Source: Ignavibacteriaceae bacterium
GTDB lineage: Bacteria > Bacteroidota > Ignavibacteria > Ignavibacteriales > Ignavibacteriaceae
Length of the DNA stretch: 23,621 nt
Direction of reading: 5' to 3'
NCBI GenBank assembly: GCA_023231105.1
Contig: JALNWB010000049.1
Coordinates: 1 to 23,621, forward strand
In this document: in pieces, positions 8,181 through 15,877 of the stretch
How the letters are laid out: the number at the start of each line of letters is the position of its first letter
How positions within the stretch are numbered: position 1 is the first letter of the stretch
Made by a program: the position numbers and the translations under genes
The notes under the pieces: generated by a model
Databases searched by the model: none
What the model was told of the DNA's origin: nothing
Seen by the model: the letters and a program-made list of their open reading frames with translations, nothing else

Positions 8181-9437
8181 ATGCCGTTAAAAAAAATTCT
8201 CTTTCTCCTTTTCTTTTCATTCTCAATTCTTGCGCAGAACAAGATTCTCATTCAAATGGATCTTACACAAACCGATCATTTAAAAGCTTACGGCATCACT
8301 TTCCGCGCTTTAGAACAAGGGCTGAAAGCCGATTGGCTGCTCAACTATCGCGGAGGTTCATTTCTCTTAGATTATGCAAATCAAATTGAAAAAGAATGCC
8401 GCATCGAAGGAGTTTCTTTTACTCTGCTTACTACTTCGGAAGCGACCTCGATTTATGCGTTTGTTCAAAGCGATGACCAAAATATGGATGTCGTCCGGTT
8501 AGAAAAAGCGCCGAAAATCGGCGTTTATGTTCCACCCGGATTTCAACCGTGGGATGATGCGGTTACGCTTGTTCTTGAGTATGCAAAAATTCCGTACGAC
8601 AAAATTTGGAATGATGAAATCCTGAACGGCTCATTGCAAAAATATGATTGGCTGCATCTTCATCACGAAGATTTTACCGGGCAATATGGAAAGTTTTACG
8701 GCAGTTACAGCAACGCGCAATGGTACATCGACCAGCAAATTCGCTACGAGGCAAACGCAAAAAAATTGGGCTACAAAAAAGTTTCGGATATGATGAAAGC
8801 CGTTGCTTTATCAATTAAAAGTTTTATTGCTGACGGCGGATTTCTGTTTGCGATGTGTTCGGCTACGGATTCCTATGATATTGCTCTTGCTGCCCAGAAA
8901 GTTGATATCTGCGATAAAATGTACGATGGCGATGCACCCGACCAAAATGCTCAGGCTAAATTAGATTTTAAAAACACACTTGCATTTGAAAATTTCAAAT
9001 TAGAAATGAATCCTTTCGTTTATGAATACAGCGACATTGATATCCAGCCGGCAGAGATTTTAGATTTTCAGAACGATTACTTTACGTTGTTCGACTTTTC
9101 TGCAAAATATGACCCCGTTCCAACAATGCTAACGCAGGACCATGCGAATGTTATTAGAGGATTTATGGGACAGACAACAATGTTCAGAAAAGAACTGATA
9201 AAAAAATCGGTTATTATTTTAGGCGAACGGCAAGGAACAAATCAAGTGAAATACATTCACGGAAATCTTGGAAGAGGAACATTCACCTTTTACGGCGGGC
9301 ACGATCCGGAAGATTATCAGCATGCAGTTGGTGATCCGCCAACAGAATTATCGCTCCACAAAAATTCACCCGGTTACAGGTTAATTCTTAACAACGTTCT
9401 TTTCCCTGCTGCAAAAAAGAAGAAACAAAAAACATAA
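8181..9437 (+). CDS. Secreted protein of the Bacteroidota 'asparagine synthetase B' label, function unknown
   Basis: A signal peptide (MPLKKILFLLFFSFSILAQ) favours the ATG at 8181 over the in-frame ATG at 8166. The mature part begins NKILIQMDLTQTDHLKAYGITF and has DWLLNYRGGSFLLDY, the block KAPKIGVYVPPGFQPWDDAVTLVL, and YDWLHLHHEDFTGQYGKFYG. Then comes GGFLFAMCSATDSYDIALAA (near residue 220), which resembles a nucleophile elbow of a class I glutamine-amidotransferase-like fold. From memory, close homologues in Bacteroidota are deposited as asparagine synthetase B. I see no N-terminal Cys nucleophile and no PP-loop (SGGxDS) of AsnB, and the protein is exported, so that name should not be taken as function. 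C-terminal basic tail KKKKQKT. It stands alone on the plus strand and is convergent with the RRM gene. Confidence 0.75.
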   Translation: MPLKKILFLLFFSFSILAQNKILIQMDLTQTDHLKAYGITFRALEQGLKADWLLNYRGGSFLLDYANQIEKECRIEGVSFTLLTTSEATSIYAFVQSDDQNMDVVRLEKAPKIGVYVPPGFQPWDDAVTLVLEYAKIPYDKIWNDEILNGSLQKYDWLHLHHEDFTGQYGKFYGSYSNAQWYIDQQIRYEANAKKLGYKKVSDMMKAVALSIKSFIADGGFLFAMCSATDSYDIALAAQKVDICDKMYDGDAPDQNAQAKLDFKNTLAFENFKLEMNPFVYEYSDIDIQPAEILDFQNDYFTLFDFSAKYDPVPTMLTQDHANVIRGFMGQTTMFRKELIKKSVIILGERQGTNQVKYIHGNLGRGTFTFYGGHDPEDYQHAVGDPPTELSLHKNSPGYRLILNNVLFPAAKKKKQKT

Positions 9438-9456
9438 TTTCCCCTTTAAAACGAAA

Positions 9457-9476
9457 AAGGCGTCGTAAGACGCCTT
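9457..9476 (-). terminator. Intrinsic terminator for the RRM gene
   Basis: A perfect 8-bp stem AAGGCGTC/GACGCCTT has a 4-nt loop. Read on the minus strand it is followed by a T-rich run (TTTTTCGTTTT), placing it 22 nt after the RRM stop codon. On the plus strand it lies 20 nt after the preceding gene but lacks a T-run, so it mainly serves the minus strand and may block plus-strand read-through weakly. Confidence 0.85.
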
Positions 9477-9498
9477 AAATCTGAAAAGCCGTTAAGCT

Positions 9499-9750
9499 TT
9501 AGTTTTTCGGTTTGGCTTCGTTAACAATGATATTTCTACCATTAACTTCCGAACCGTTGAGAGCTTGCATAGCTTTTTGAGCTTCGTCGTCCGTAGACAT
9601 TTCTACGAATCCAAAACCCTTTGAACGACCACTTTCGCGATCTTTGACAACTTTTGCTGAAACAACGCTACCATGAACTTCGAATGATGATTTTAAAGCA
9701 TCGTCATCAACTGACCAGGGAAGACTCCCTACAAACAATTTAGTACTCAC
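9499..9750 (-). CDS. RRM-type RNA-binding protein
   Basis: An 83-residue single RNA-recognition motif. RNP2 is LFVGSL (residues 5-10), RNP1 is KGFGFVEM (about 44-51), and the beta-alpha-beta-beta-alpha-beta order is complete, ending NIIVNEAKPKN. Such short RRM proteins in Bacteroidota, Chlorobi and cyanobacteria bind single-stranded RNA and are often cold- or stress-related; that role here is by analogy. The start is GTG at 9750, supported by AAAGG seven bases upstream; no in-frame ATG lies nearby. The gene has its own promoter (9793-9823) and terminator (9457-9476), so it is a monocistronic unit despite lying downstream of radA. Confidence 0.93.
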   Translation of the reverse strand: MSTKLFVGSLPWSVDDDALKSSFEVHGSVVSAKVVKDRESGRSKGFGFVEMSTDDEAQKAMQALNGSEVNGRNIIVNEAKPKN

Positions 9751-9792
9751 GAATGAACCTTTGAAATAATGAAATATGAATTAATTACAACC

Positions 9793-9823
9793 CTAAGGTA
9801 AACCTTTTTTCGATAAATGCAAA
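9793..9823 (-). promoter_or_regulatory. Bacteroidota-type promoter for the RRM gene
   Basis: On the minus strand, TTTG (9823-9820) is separated by 19 nt from TACCTTAG (9800-9793), which is 7 of 8 to TAnnTTTG. This fits the Bacteroidota primary sigma consensus in both motif and spacing and predicts a leader of about 35 nt. Confidence 0.6.
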
Positions 9824-9840
9824 GGGATTTGACTTTTTTT

Positions 9841-11190
9841 TTAAGAAAGCAAAAATGTAAGCGCTTCAGCCAGGTTTCCAATTCCGATGACTTTTATCGA
9901 AGTTTTCAACCGTAATAATTTTTTATTTGCCGAAGGAATAAAGATTCTGCTAAACCCAAGTTTTTCTGATTCGACAATTCTTTTTTCAATTTGACTGATA
10001 CTTCTTAATTCACCTCCCAAACCAACCTCTCCAACAACAACAGAATTCGGGTCTGCAATTTTATCGGTTAAGTTTGAAGCGATTGCACAACAGACTGCAA
10101 GATCAATTGCCGGTTCATCAATCTTTACGCCGCCTGCCAGATTAAGAAAAACATTGTGGGCCGAAACTCTGATGTTCGCCCGCTTTTCTAATACGGCAAG
10201 TAAAATTGATAATCGCCGGTAATCAAAACCGGTTGTAACGCGCTGCGGATTACCAAAATGCGAAGGAGTAACCAACGCTTGCACTTCAATTAATAGAGGA
10301 CGCGTCCCTTCAATGCTTGCCGTAACCACATTTCCGCTGATAAGCGTTTCTCTATCGCCTAAAAAAACTTTGCTTGGATTTGTTACTTCCACCAAACCGG
10401 TGTCGTGCATTTCAAAAATGCCGATCTCGTTTGTACTGCCGAATCTATTTTTAATTGCGCGTAGAATGCGATAGGAATTTTTCACATCTCCTTCAAATTG
10501 AATAACGGTATCAACAATATGTTCTAAGATTTTTGGTCCGGCAATGGTTCCGTCCTTAGTTACGTGCCCGACAATAATTACGGAAAAGTTATCCTGCTTT
10601 GCTCTTTCTAAAAGAGTCGCGGTACATTCGCGAATTTGTGTAACGGTTCCGGCAGAGTTTTCGAAATTTGCATTGACCATTGTTTGAATGGAATCAATGA
10701 TAACAACTTTAGGATTTTCATTTTTGATTACGTGAAGAATGGTATGTAAATCAGTCTCGGCAAGAATTAAAAGTGAATCTGAATTTATTTTTAAGCGTGA
10801 AGCGCGAAGTTTTATCTGCTGGGCGGATTCTTCACCGGAAACATAGAGCACTGTTTTATTGATTTTTGCCGCCGCTTGCAAAACGAGTGTTGATTTTCCA
10901 ATTCCCGGATCACCGGCAATTAAAACTACTGAGCCGGAAATTAGTCCGCCACCTAAAACTCTGTCAAATTCTTCAATCTTTGTTAAAATTCTTTCTTCTT
11001 CAAACGATGATATTTCATTAATTTTTTTTGGAAGTGAAGCTTTGGTGAACACATTATTTTTTTGTTTAGCCGTTTCAACTATCTCTTCTTGAAATGTGTT
11101 CCAACTTTCGCACTCGGGACATTTTCCAAGCCAGCGAAGCGATTCGTTTCCGCAATTAGTGCATACGTATTTAACTTTCGTTTTTGCCAT
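9841..11190 (-). CDS. radA: DNA repair protein RadA (Sms)
   Basis: A RecA-like branch-migration ATPase of recombinational repair, 449 residues. The zinc ribbon uses C10, C13, C24 and C27 (CTNCG...GKCPECESW). Walker A GDPGIGKST is at 93-101, the RadA-specific KNRFG motif (AIKNRFGSTNEIG) lies near residue 250, and a C-terminal Lon-protease-like domain carries NLAGGVKIDEPAIDLAV. The start is set at ATG 11190, where the protein begins MAKTKVKYVCTNCG and an AAGAAG ribosome site precedes it. The longer frame to 11211 is unlikely. The start overlaps the end of the Sir2 gene by 20 nt, so translation is probably coupled. It is the last gene of a six-gene minus-strand run. Confidence 0.95.
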   Translation of the reverse strand: MAKTKVKYVCTNCGNESLRWLGKCPECESWNTFQEEIVETAKQKNNVFTKASLPKKINEISSFEEERILTKIEEFDRVLGGGLISGSVVLIAGDPGIGKSTLVLQAAAKINKTVLYVSGEESAQQIKLRASRLKINSDSLLILAETDLHTILHVIKNENPKVVIIDSIQTMVNANFENSAGTVTQIRECTATLLERAKQDNFSVIIVGHVTKDGTIAGPKILEHIVDTVIQFEGDVKNSYRILRAIKNRFGSTNEIGIFEMHDTGLVEVTNPSKVFLGDRETLISGNVVTASIEGTRPLLIEVQALVTPSHFGNPQRVTTGFDYRRLSILLAVLEKRANIRVSAHNVFLNLAGGVKIDEPAIDLAVCCAIASNLTDKIADPNSVVVGEVGLGGELRSISQIEKRIVESEKLGFSRIFIPSANKKLLRLKTSIKVIGIGNLAEALTFLLS

Positions 11191-11932
11191 AATTTTTTTC
11201 TTCTTTAACAAGTTGTAAAATTTGAGGAAGAATTTCCCCCGCCTTCCCGATTAACGAAAGATCGGCAACGTTAGATAATTCTGTTTTTTCAATGTTTACT
11301 TCAATTAAAAATTTTCCATTCCTTTTTGCGATGTATGGAATATTTGCCGCCGGAAAAACTACCGCCGATGTACCGACAATAAATAACACATCACAAGTTT
11401 CGGCAGCCGTTTCACTTAATGAATAAGCCTCTTCCGGAAGGAATTCTCCAAACCAAACTATATCGGGACGTATCAATCCGCCGCATCCGCAAGTAGGAAC
11501 TTTGTTTTCAACCGGAAGATTTACATCATCATACCGCTTTTTACAATTGATGCAATAATTTTTTTCGATGTTGCCATGCAGTTCATAAACTATCTTGCTT
11601 CCGGCACGGCGGTGAAAATTATCTACATTTTGCGTTACGACTACAACTTCATCAAAATAATTTTGAAGTTCGGAAATCGTTAGATGAGCAGCGTTTGGTG
11701 AGGCTTGATGAACTATTTTTTTTCGATACTGATACCACTCCCATACAATTTCGGGATTCCGAAGAAATGCATTAAAGTTTGCAAGTTCTTCGGGTTTCAT
11801 TTTATTCCAGATTCCGTCTTTACCACGGAAAGTCGGAATTCCGCTTTCGGCGGAAATTCCGGCTCCCGTAAAAAAAACAATTTTTTTCGCAGATGCGAGA
11901 AGATTTTTCAGTTTTTCATATTGTTGAAGCAA
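11171..11932 (-). CDS. cobB: Sir2-family NAD-dependent protein deacylase (CobB-like)
   Basis: A 253-residue sirtuin. GAGISAESGIPTFRG (23-37) binds NAD. TQNVDNFHRRAG (100-111) and the catalytic H119 in ELHGN follow. The zinc site uses C127, C130, C148 and C150. Y67 and R70 (WYQYRKK) match the Tyr-x-x-Arg pair that in SIRT5 and E. coli CobB recognises succinyl or malonyl lysine, so desuccinylase activity is predicted in addition to deacetylase. The start must be TTG at 11932. The frame opens only five codons earlier at the stop of the preceding TPR gene, and the next Met is residue 45, beyond the NAD motif. It lies 15 nt after the TPR gene and overlaps radA by 20 nt. Confidence 0.93.
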   Translation of the reverse strand: MLQQYEKLKNLLASAKKIVFFTGAGISAESGIPTFRGKDGIWNKMKPEELANFNAFLRNPEIVWEWYQYRKKIVHQASPNAAHLTISELQNYFDEVVVVTQNVDNFHRRAGSKIVYELHGNIEKNYCINCKKRYDDVNLPVENKVPTCGCGGLIRPDIVWFGEFLPEEAYSLSETAAETCDVLFIVGTSAVVFPAANIPYIAKRNGKFLIEVNIEKTELSNVADLSLIGKAGEILPQILQLVKEEKNYGKNES

Positions 11933-11947
11933 AGGAAAAACTTTCTT

Positions 11948-12730
11948 TTATTTATTTTTTAAAGTTTCCAGCAATTTTTTCGATTCAACTAAATACATAT
12001 CATCATCTTCATCAACTACTTTTATATAAGGAATTTTATAAAGCTCTTCTTTAGCTTTTTGATATTCATCTTCCTCAATTAAAGCTTTTGCGTAATCGAG
12101 ATGATACATCCTGAAGTTCGGACGAAGTTCAATTGCTTTTTTATACTCTGCAAAGGAGACATCCATATCGCCCCAGCCTAAACCTAAAGGAAGCCGAACT
12201 AAATATGGTTTCTCACAAACCTTTGCGTGCGTTCTGCCTAAAACATAATGCGATGAAGCTTGAATTTCATTTCCACCGTTGCCAAGTTTTATAGCTTTTT
12301 CACAATCTTTTCTTACATCATTTACCAAGCCGATAACTTTGAAAACACCTTTGAACAATGCGATTCTTCCTTTAGCAATAGACCGGCGCAAATAAGCGAT
12401 AGATGAATTCGGAGCCGCCTTTACAGCCTTTTCTGCATAATCAAGCGCAACCTGATATTTAGCAAGTTGAGCGTCTTTCTGGTCATCAGAACTACCGGGC
12501 ATATGTTCGGCAATATCAACATAAGAACGGCTGATCCTCCAAAGAATTTCAGGATTTTCCGCATCCAGCTTTTCCGCCTTTTGAAAAGTTTCAAGCGCTT
12601 TTTGATTATTAAATTCTTTCATGGAATAATCATCGCCTTCTTTTATCAGTTCATCAACAGATTGAGAAAATGCGAGAGACGAAAAAAAGAAAAAGAAAAA
12701 GAGCAAAACGGACAACTGTTTCTGTTTCAT
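11948..12730 (-). CDS. Secreted TPR protein resembling the RMDN/RMD-1 type
   Basis: A 260-residue protein with a signal peptide containing a long Phe run (KQLSVLLFFFFFFSSLAFSQ). TPR units follow: ALETFQKAEKLDAENPEILWRISRSYVDIAEH, ALDYAEKAVKAAPNSSIAYLRRSIAKGRIA, then SHYVLGRTHAKVCEKPYLVRLPLGLGWGDMDVSFAEYKKAIELRPN. The layout, with a paired A-E-K-A-x-x-x-A-P-N and a GD-x-x-x-A-x-x-x-x-x-x-A-I-x-L-x-P, resembles the RMDN (regulator of microtubule dynamics) TPR family, which has bacterial members; this is a judgement by eye. The start is ATG 12730, because AGAGG lies at ideal distance. The GTG at 12736 overlaps that site. Exported, so its presence between cytosolic genes is notable. Confidence 0.8.
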   Translation of the reverse strand: MKQKQLSVLLFFFFFFSSLAFSQSVDELIKEGDDYSMKEFNNQKALETFQKAEKLDAENPEILWRISRSYVDIAEHMPGSSDDQKDAQLAKYQVALDYAEKAVKAAPNSSIAYLRRSIAKGRIALFKGVFKVIGLVNDVRKDCEKAIKLGNGGNEIQASSHYVLGRTHAKVCEKPYLVRLPLGLGWGDMDVSFAEYKKAIELRPNFRMYHLDYAKALIEEDEYQKAKEELYKIPYIKVVDEDDDMYLVESKKLLETLKNK

Positions 12731-12745
12731 AGACACCTCTTTAGT

Positions 12746-13708
12746 TTATTGGTTAGTGATTTCTTTTTTGTATAGCTGGGTCGAAATTAATGAAATATAT
12801 TTTGTCCAGTCCGATTGAGCATTCACATCATTAACGATAGCGCTTTTATATGCGTTCGTTTGCGCGCTAAGTTCATCCGCATGATAAAGAGTGATTGCCT
12901 CTAAAGTTCTCGGCACAACAGGAGAAGCATTTTCCAACTTGCCTTGATGACTTAAAATTAAATGAAGAAGTTGATGCTTAAGTTCTTCCGGAAAATCCGG
13001 AATTTCTTTAATCGCTTCATTAACTTTTAAGGAAGCAAGCACAATATGTCCAAGCAATTTTCCTTTGTCCGAATAATCAAAAGCAGAATCGAAAACAAGT
13101 TCTTCAATTTTTCCGTAGTCATGCAGCATTGCGCCGGCAATAAGCAAGTCTTTATTTATTTCCTTATGAAACGTTGTCATCAATTTACAGATTTTTACAA
13201 TTTCTAACGTGTGTTCTAACAATCCATGAAGATAAGCATGATGCCATTGTTTCCCCGCCGGAGCTTTTGAAAATTTTTCAAACGTTTCATTGTCGAAAAG
13301 AGAATCTACAAGTATTTTTAAATTTACATTTTCTATTGAAGCAATGTATTCATAAAATTCATTCTTCATCTCATCAAAATTTCTTTTTGATCTTGGAAGA
13401 AAAAATTCGGCTGAAATATTTTCCGATGGTTTTGGAAGTCTGATGTTTTCAATTTTTAATTGTGGAGAGTTCTGATATTCCTCAATTGCTCCTTCTACTT
13501 GAACGACAGCGCCGGCAATTAATTCCGGAAGAATGGAGTTAAAATTGTCCCACAAATTTGCCGGAAGCGAAATGCTTTTATCGCCAAGTTCAAGACTAAC
13601 GAACGTCTTGTTGGCTTTTGTCTGTTTAATTTCACTTCGTCTAATCATTAAAAAATGATCGACATGGTCACCTTTTTTAAGTGTGGCTAAATCAGTTTGA
13701 AATTTCAT
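12746..13708 (-). CDS. OB-fold/HD-domain protein, YhaM-like 3'-5' exoribonuclease
   Basis: A 320-residue cytosolic protein. The N-terminal part (about 1-95) has an OB-fold pattern (GDHVDHFLMIRRSEIKQTKANKTFVSLELGDKS, with VVQVEGAIEEYQNSPQLKIENI). The HD domain runs from about 135 to 300: QWHHAYLHGLLEHTLEIV, then AMLHDYGKIEELVFD, and later HLILSHQGKLENASP with LYHADELSAQTN. These carry the metal-binding His and His-Asp residues. This order defines the YhaM/CBF1 family, 3'-5' exonucleases acting on RNA or DNA. The ATG at 13708 has AGGAAG seven bases upstream, so the longer frame is rejected. The start overlaps the NusG-like gene by 17 nt, indicating coupled translation. Confidence 0.88.
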   Translation of the reverse strand: MKFQTDLATLKKGDHVDHFLMIRRSEIKQTKANKTFVSLELGDKSISLPANLWDNFNSILPELIAGAVVQVEGAIEEYQNSPQLKIENIRLPKPSENISAEFFLPRSKRNFDEMKNEFYEYIASIENVNLKILVDSLFDNETFEKFSKAPAGKQWHHAYLHGLLEHTLEIVKICKLMTTFHKEINKDLLIAGAMLHDYGKIEELVFDSAFDYSDKGKLLGHIVLASLKVNEAIKEIPDFPEELKHQLLHLILSHQGKLENASPVVPRTLEAITLYHADELSAQTNAYKSAIVNDVNAQSDWTKYISLISTQLYKKEITNQ

Positions 13709-14234
13709 TAACTTCCTGTTTTTGTGAGACGACCTCAAGTATTGATACCGCATGAATTCTTGCGACAACAGTTCGGTTTAAAAGCTCAATTGAAACCGCA
13801 AGAGCTTTTCCATCCGGGTCTTCTATTATTGTTCCGATAACGCCGATAAAAGGTCCATCTTTTATTAATACTTTGGCGCCTTTTATAATTCCGTTTACAA
13901 CAAAATAATCTTCTTCTTCTTTTATAAACTCCATAAAATTCCGCATTTGGTCGTCGGGAATTTTAGCCGGTCTTCCGCAGTCAAAAACGCATCTTATAAC
14001 AGCGTCTTGCTCAAGAGCCAAAAGACGTTCTTTTTCAGAAGAGTAAATAAAAATATAACTATTAATTAATGGTTCGGTTACTTTCTTTTTTCTGTCGCTC
14101 CATTGTTTCAACCTGGTTATTGTCGGCAAATAAACATCAAGCCCTACGGCTTTAAGTTGAAGTTCCGCTTTAAATTCCTGACGCGGCTTTGTATATAAGG
14201 CGAACCAAAATTTATTTCCAACTGAAGTTTCCAT
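13692..14234 (-). CDS. NusG/RfaH-like transcription elongation factor (UpxY-type)
   Basis: A 180-residue protein. The NGN domain begins WFALYTKPRQEFKAELQLKAVGLDVYLPTITRLKQWSDRKKKVTEPLINSYIFIY, the specialised-paralogue form with the R-K-K and P-L-x-x-Y-x-F motifs. A KOW region follows (GAKVLIKDGPFIGVIGTIIEDPDG). Such paralogues bind RNA polymerase and prevent early termination in particular long operons; in Bacteroides (UpxY) these make capsule. No polysaccharide operon follows here, so its target is open. ATG 14234 is chosen over an upstream TTG at 14252. It follows the histidine kinase by 48 nt, across a stem-loop (14261-14293), and overlaps the YhaM-like gene. Confidence 0.9.
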   Translation of the reverse strand: METSVGNKFWFALYTKPRQEFKAELQLKAVGLDVYLPTITRLKQWSDRKKKVTEPLINSYIFIYSSEKERLLALEQDAVIRCVFDCGRPAKIPDDQMRNFMEFIKEEEDYFVVNGIIKGAKVLIKDGPFIGVIGTIIEDPDGKALAVSIELLNRTVVARIHAVSILEVVSQKQEVNEISN

Positions 14235-14260
14235 GTAATATTCACCAAACAAAAGTTAAG

Positions 14261-14293
14261 CTTTAAATTGAAAAAACAACAATCAATTTAAAG
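14261..14293 (-). promoter_or_regulatory. 11-bp stem-loop over the kinase stop codon, upstream of the NusG-like gene
   Basis: CTTTAAATTGA (14261-14271) and TCAATTTAAAG (14283-14293) are perfect inverted repeats with an 11-nt loop. In the minus transcript the stem includes the kinase TGA stop, and the structure ends 26 nt before the NusG-like ATG. The stem is AT-rich and no clear T-run follows, so I would call it an attenuator or mRNA-stability element, not a plain terminator. An alternative smaller hairpin (ATCAA/TTGAT) uses part of the same bases. Confidence 0.55.
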
Positions 14294-15791
14294 TTGATTT
14301 TAAAGTATATAAAAGTTCTTCTTCCTGCAAAGGCAAGTGAAGAAAATGTTTTACTCCTTGCAAAATATAAGCCTGCCGCTGTTCCAACTCGCTGACGTGT
14401 AACATAATAATGATCGGAAATTGCGTAACGCTGTTTTCCTTTTTTGTTGATTCAACAAACTGCAAACCTGTCATCAACGGCATTTGATGGTTAGCAAGCA
14501 CCAGCGTAGGAATTTTATCCGAAATAATATTTAATGCCTCATACCCGTTTTCTGCGTGCAGAATTTCAAATTCATCAAAATTATTTTCTAAAATAGTATC
14601 TATTTGTTTAATAGTTGTTTTATCGCGATCAATAATTAAAATTATGTTTGAAGGAAGAGGTAAAGTAAAATGAAACTCGGTTCCCTTTCCTTCTTCGGAA
14701 TATAACCAGATCTCACCATTGTGCTTTTCTATAATTTCCCTTACCAGGGCTAAACCTAATCCGGTTCCCGTTTCACCTTTGGTCCCCAAATTAGAAAAAG
14801 AGGATTCAATAGAAAATATTTTTTGCTGTTCCTCGCTGGAAAGCCCTACGCCAAAATCGCGAATAACGAATTCAACTTGTTTCTCATTAAACTGTTCGGC
14901 GGTAATTTCAATTGAAGAATTTTCAAACGAAAACTTTATTGCATTCGTCAGCAGATTTAAGATCACTTGCTTTAACAGTCTTTCGTCTGCTTGTACAAAA
15001 AGATTATCGGCAGCAAAAACTTTAATATCAATCCCTTTTCTCATTGCGTTGCCGGTAAGCGTGGAAACACAATTATAAATGAGTCCGGTTATTTTTAAAC
15101 GTTGTGGTTCAATTTTAAGTGAACCGGTGCGCAAGCGAGACCAATCGAGTAAATAGTTTATAAATTCAAGTTGATTTTGCGAAGCTTCTAAAATATAATT
15201 GAGATATTCGTTTTTATCTTTTAGAGGAAGATCAGGTTCGTTAATTAGTATTTCGGCAAATCCGAGAATACTGGTAAATGGCGCCCGCAGATCATGAGAA
15301 AGAATATTAATGAACTTATCTTTCCCTTCACACGTCTCGCGCAAATCATTTTCTGTTTTTTTAAGTTCGGTAATTTGCTCAAAATATTTTGTTACATCCG
15401 AAAATAAGGAAAAGGAAGAAGTAATAGTCCCGGTCTTATTTCTTTCTACAGAAAGGCGTTCATGAATCCACTTCTCCGTTTTCCCTTGACAAAGGATCCG
15501 GTAATGAAATTCGGCAGTACTGTTTTTGGAAATGAGGAATTCATTATTCTGTTTGATTACTTGAACGGCATCGTCGCGTACAATAAGCGAAAAGATTTTC
15601 CCTTTTTGCTCAATTAGCTGCTGTTCATTCCATCCGATGATTTTGTTTACTGTTTCACTAACAAAAATCTCATCGCGGTTTTTCCTTTTATTAATTACCA
15701 CAAAAAAACTATCTCCTAAAAGAGAAGCTTTTTTATACAATTCGTTTTCCACTTCAGTTTGAATATGTTTTTGGTTACTAGTTTCTTCCAA
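14283..15791 (-). CDS. PAS-sensor histidine kinase with C-terminal degenerate receiver domain
   Basis: A 502-residue, apparently cytosolic protein with no membrane helix. A PAS domain spans about 22-140 (VSETVNKIIGWNEQQL...FSLFSDVTKYFEQI). HisKA is at 155-225 with H166 in LSHDLRAPFTS. HATPase_c is at about 265-378: N-box around N283 (NLLTNAIKFS), DFGVGLS (312-318), GTGLGLAL (342-349). Residues 382-502 have the receiver fold but lack its chemistry: the phospho-acceptor Asp is N434 (LVLANHQMP), the Thr/Ser position is H465, the invariant Lys is L486 (HLPL), and one of the two acidic residues is R389. It is therefore a pseudoreceiver. The start is TTG 15791, forced because a TGA lies three codons upstream and no near ATG is in frame. 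It leads the minus-strand gene run to radA. No response regulator is nearby. Confidence 0.92.
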   Translation of the reverse strand: MEETSNQKHIQTEVENELYKKASLLGDSFFVVINKRKNRDEIFVSETVNKIIGWNEQQLIEQKGKIFSLIVRDDAVQVIKQNNEFLISKNSTAEFHYRILCQGKTEKWIHERLSVERNKTGTITSSFSLFSDVTKYFEQITELKKTENDLRETCEGKDKFINILSHDLRAPFTSILGFAEILINEPDLPLKDKNEYLNYILEASQNQLEFINYLLDWSRLRTGSLKIEPQRLKITGLIYNCVSTLTGNAMRKGIDIKVFAADNLFVQADERLLKQVILNLLTNAIKFSFENSSIEITAEQFNEKQVEFVIRDFGVGLSSEEQQKIFSIESSFSNLGTKGETGTGLGLALVREIIEKHNGEIWLYSEEGKGTEFHFTLPLPSNIILIIDRDKTTIKQIDTILENNFDEFEILHAENGYEALNIISDKIPTLVLANHQMPLMTGLQFVESTKKENSVTQFPIIIMLHVSELEQRQAYILQGVKHFLHLPLQEEELLYTLKSTLN

Positions 15792-15841
15792 TTTTTTCTG
15801 TCATTAATTGAATAATCTTTTTTTCGGAACGATTCTTTGGA

Positions 15842-15873
15842 CAAATATACAAATCTTGAATGAATTAGTCGAA
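15842..15873 (-). promoter_or_regulatory. Bacteroidota-type promoter for the histidine kinase operon
   Basis: TATATTTG (15849-15842, minus strand) is an exact match to TAnnTTTG. About 19 nt upstream is TTCGA, a weak -33. The predicted transcript starts around 15835, about 44 nt before the TTG start. The weak -33 fits a promoter that needs an activator, for which the direct repeats just upstream are candidates. Confidence 0.55.
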
Positions 15874-15877
15874 TATC

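Noticed and set aside
8126..8389. 87-residue plus-strand frame overlapping the start of the secreted protein
   Set aside because: The other frame encodes a clear signal peptide and conserved blocks; this one has no motif and starts in the structured gap.
12467..12775. 102-residue plus-strand frame opposite the TPR gene
   Set aside because: Its Phe/Lys-rich sequence is the complement of the TPR signal-peptide Phe run and basic codons, a shadow.
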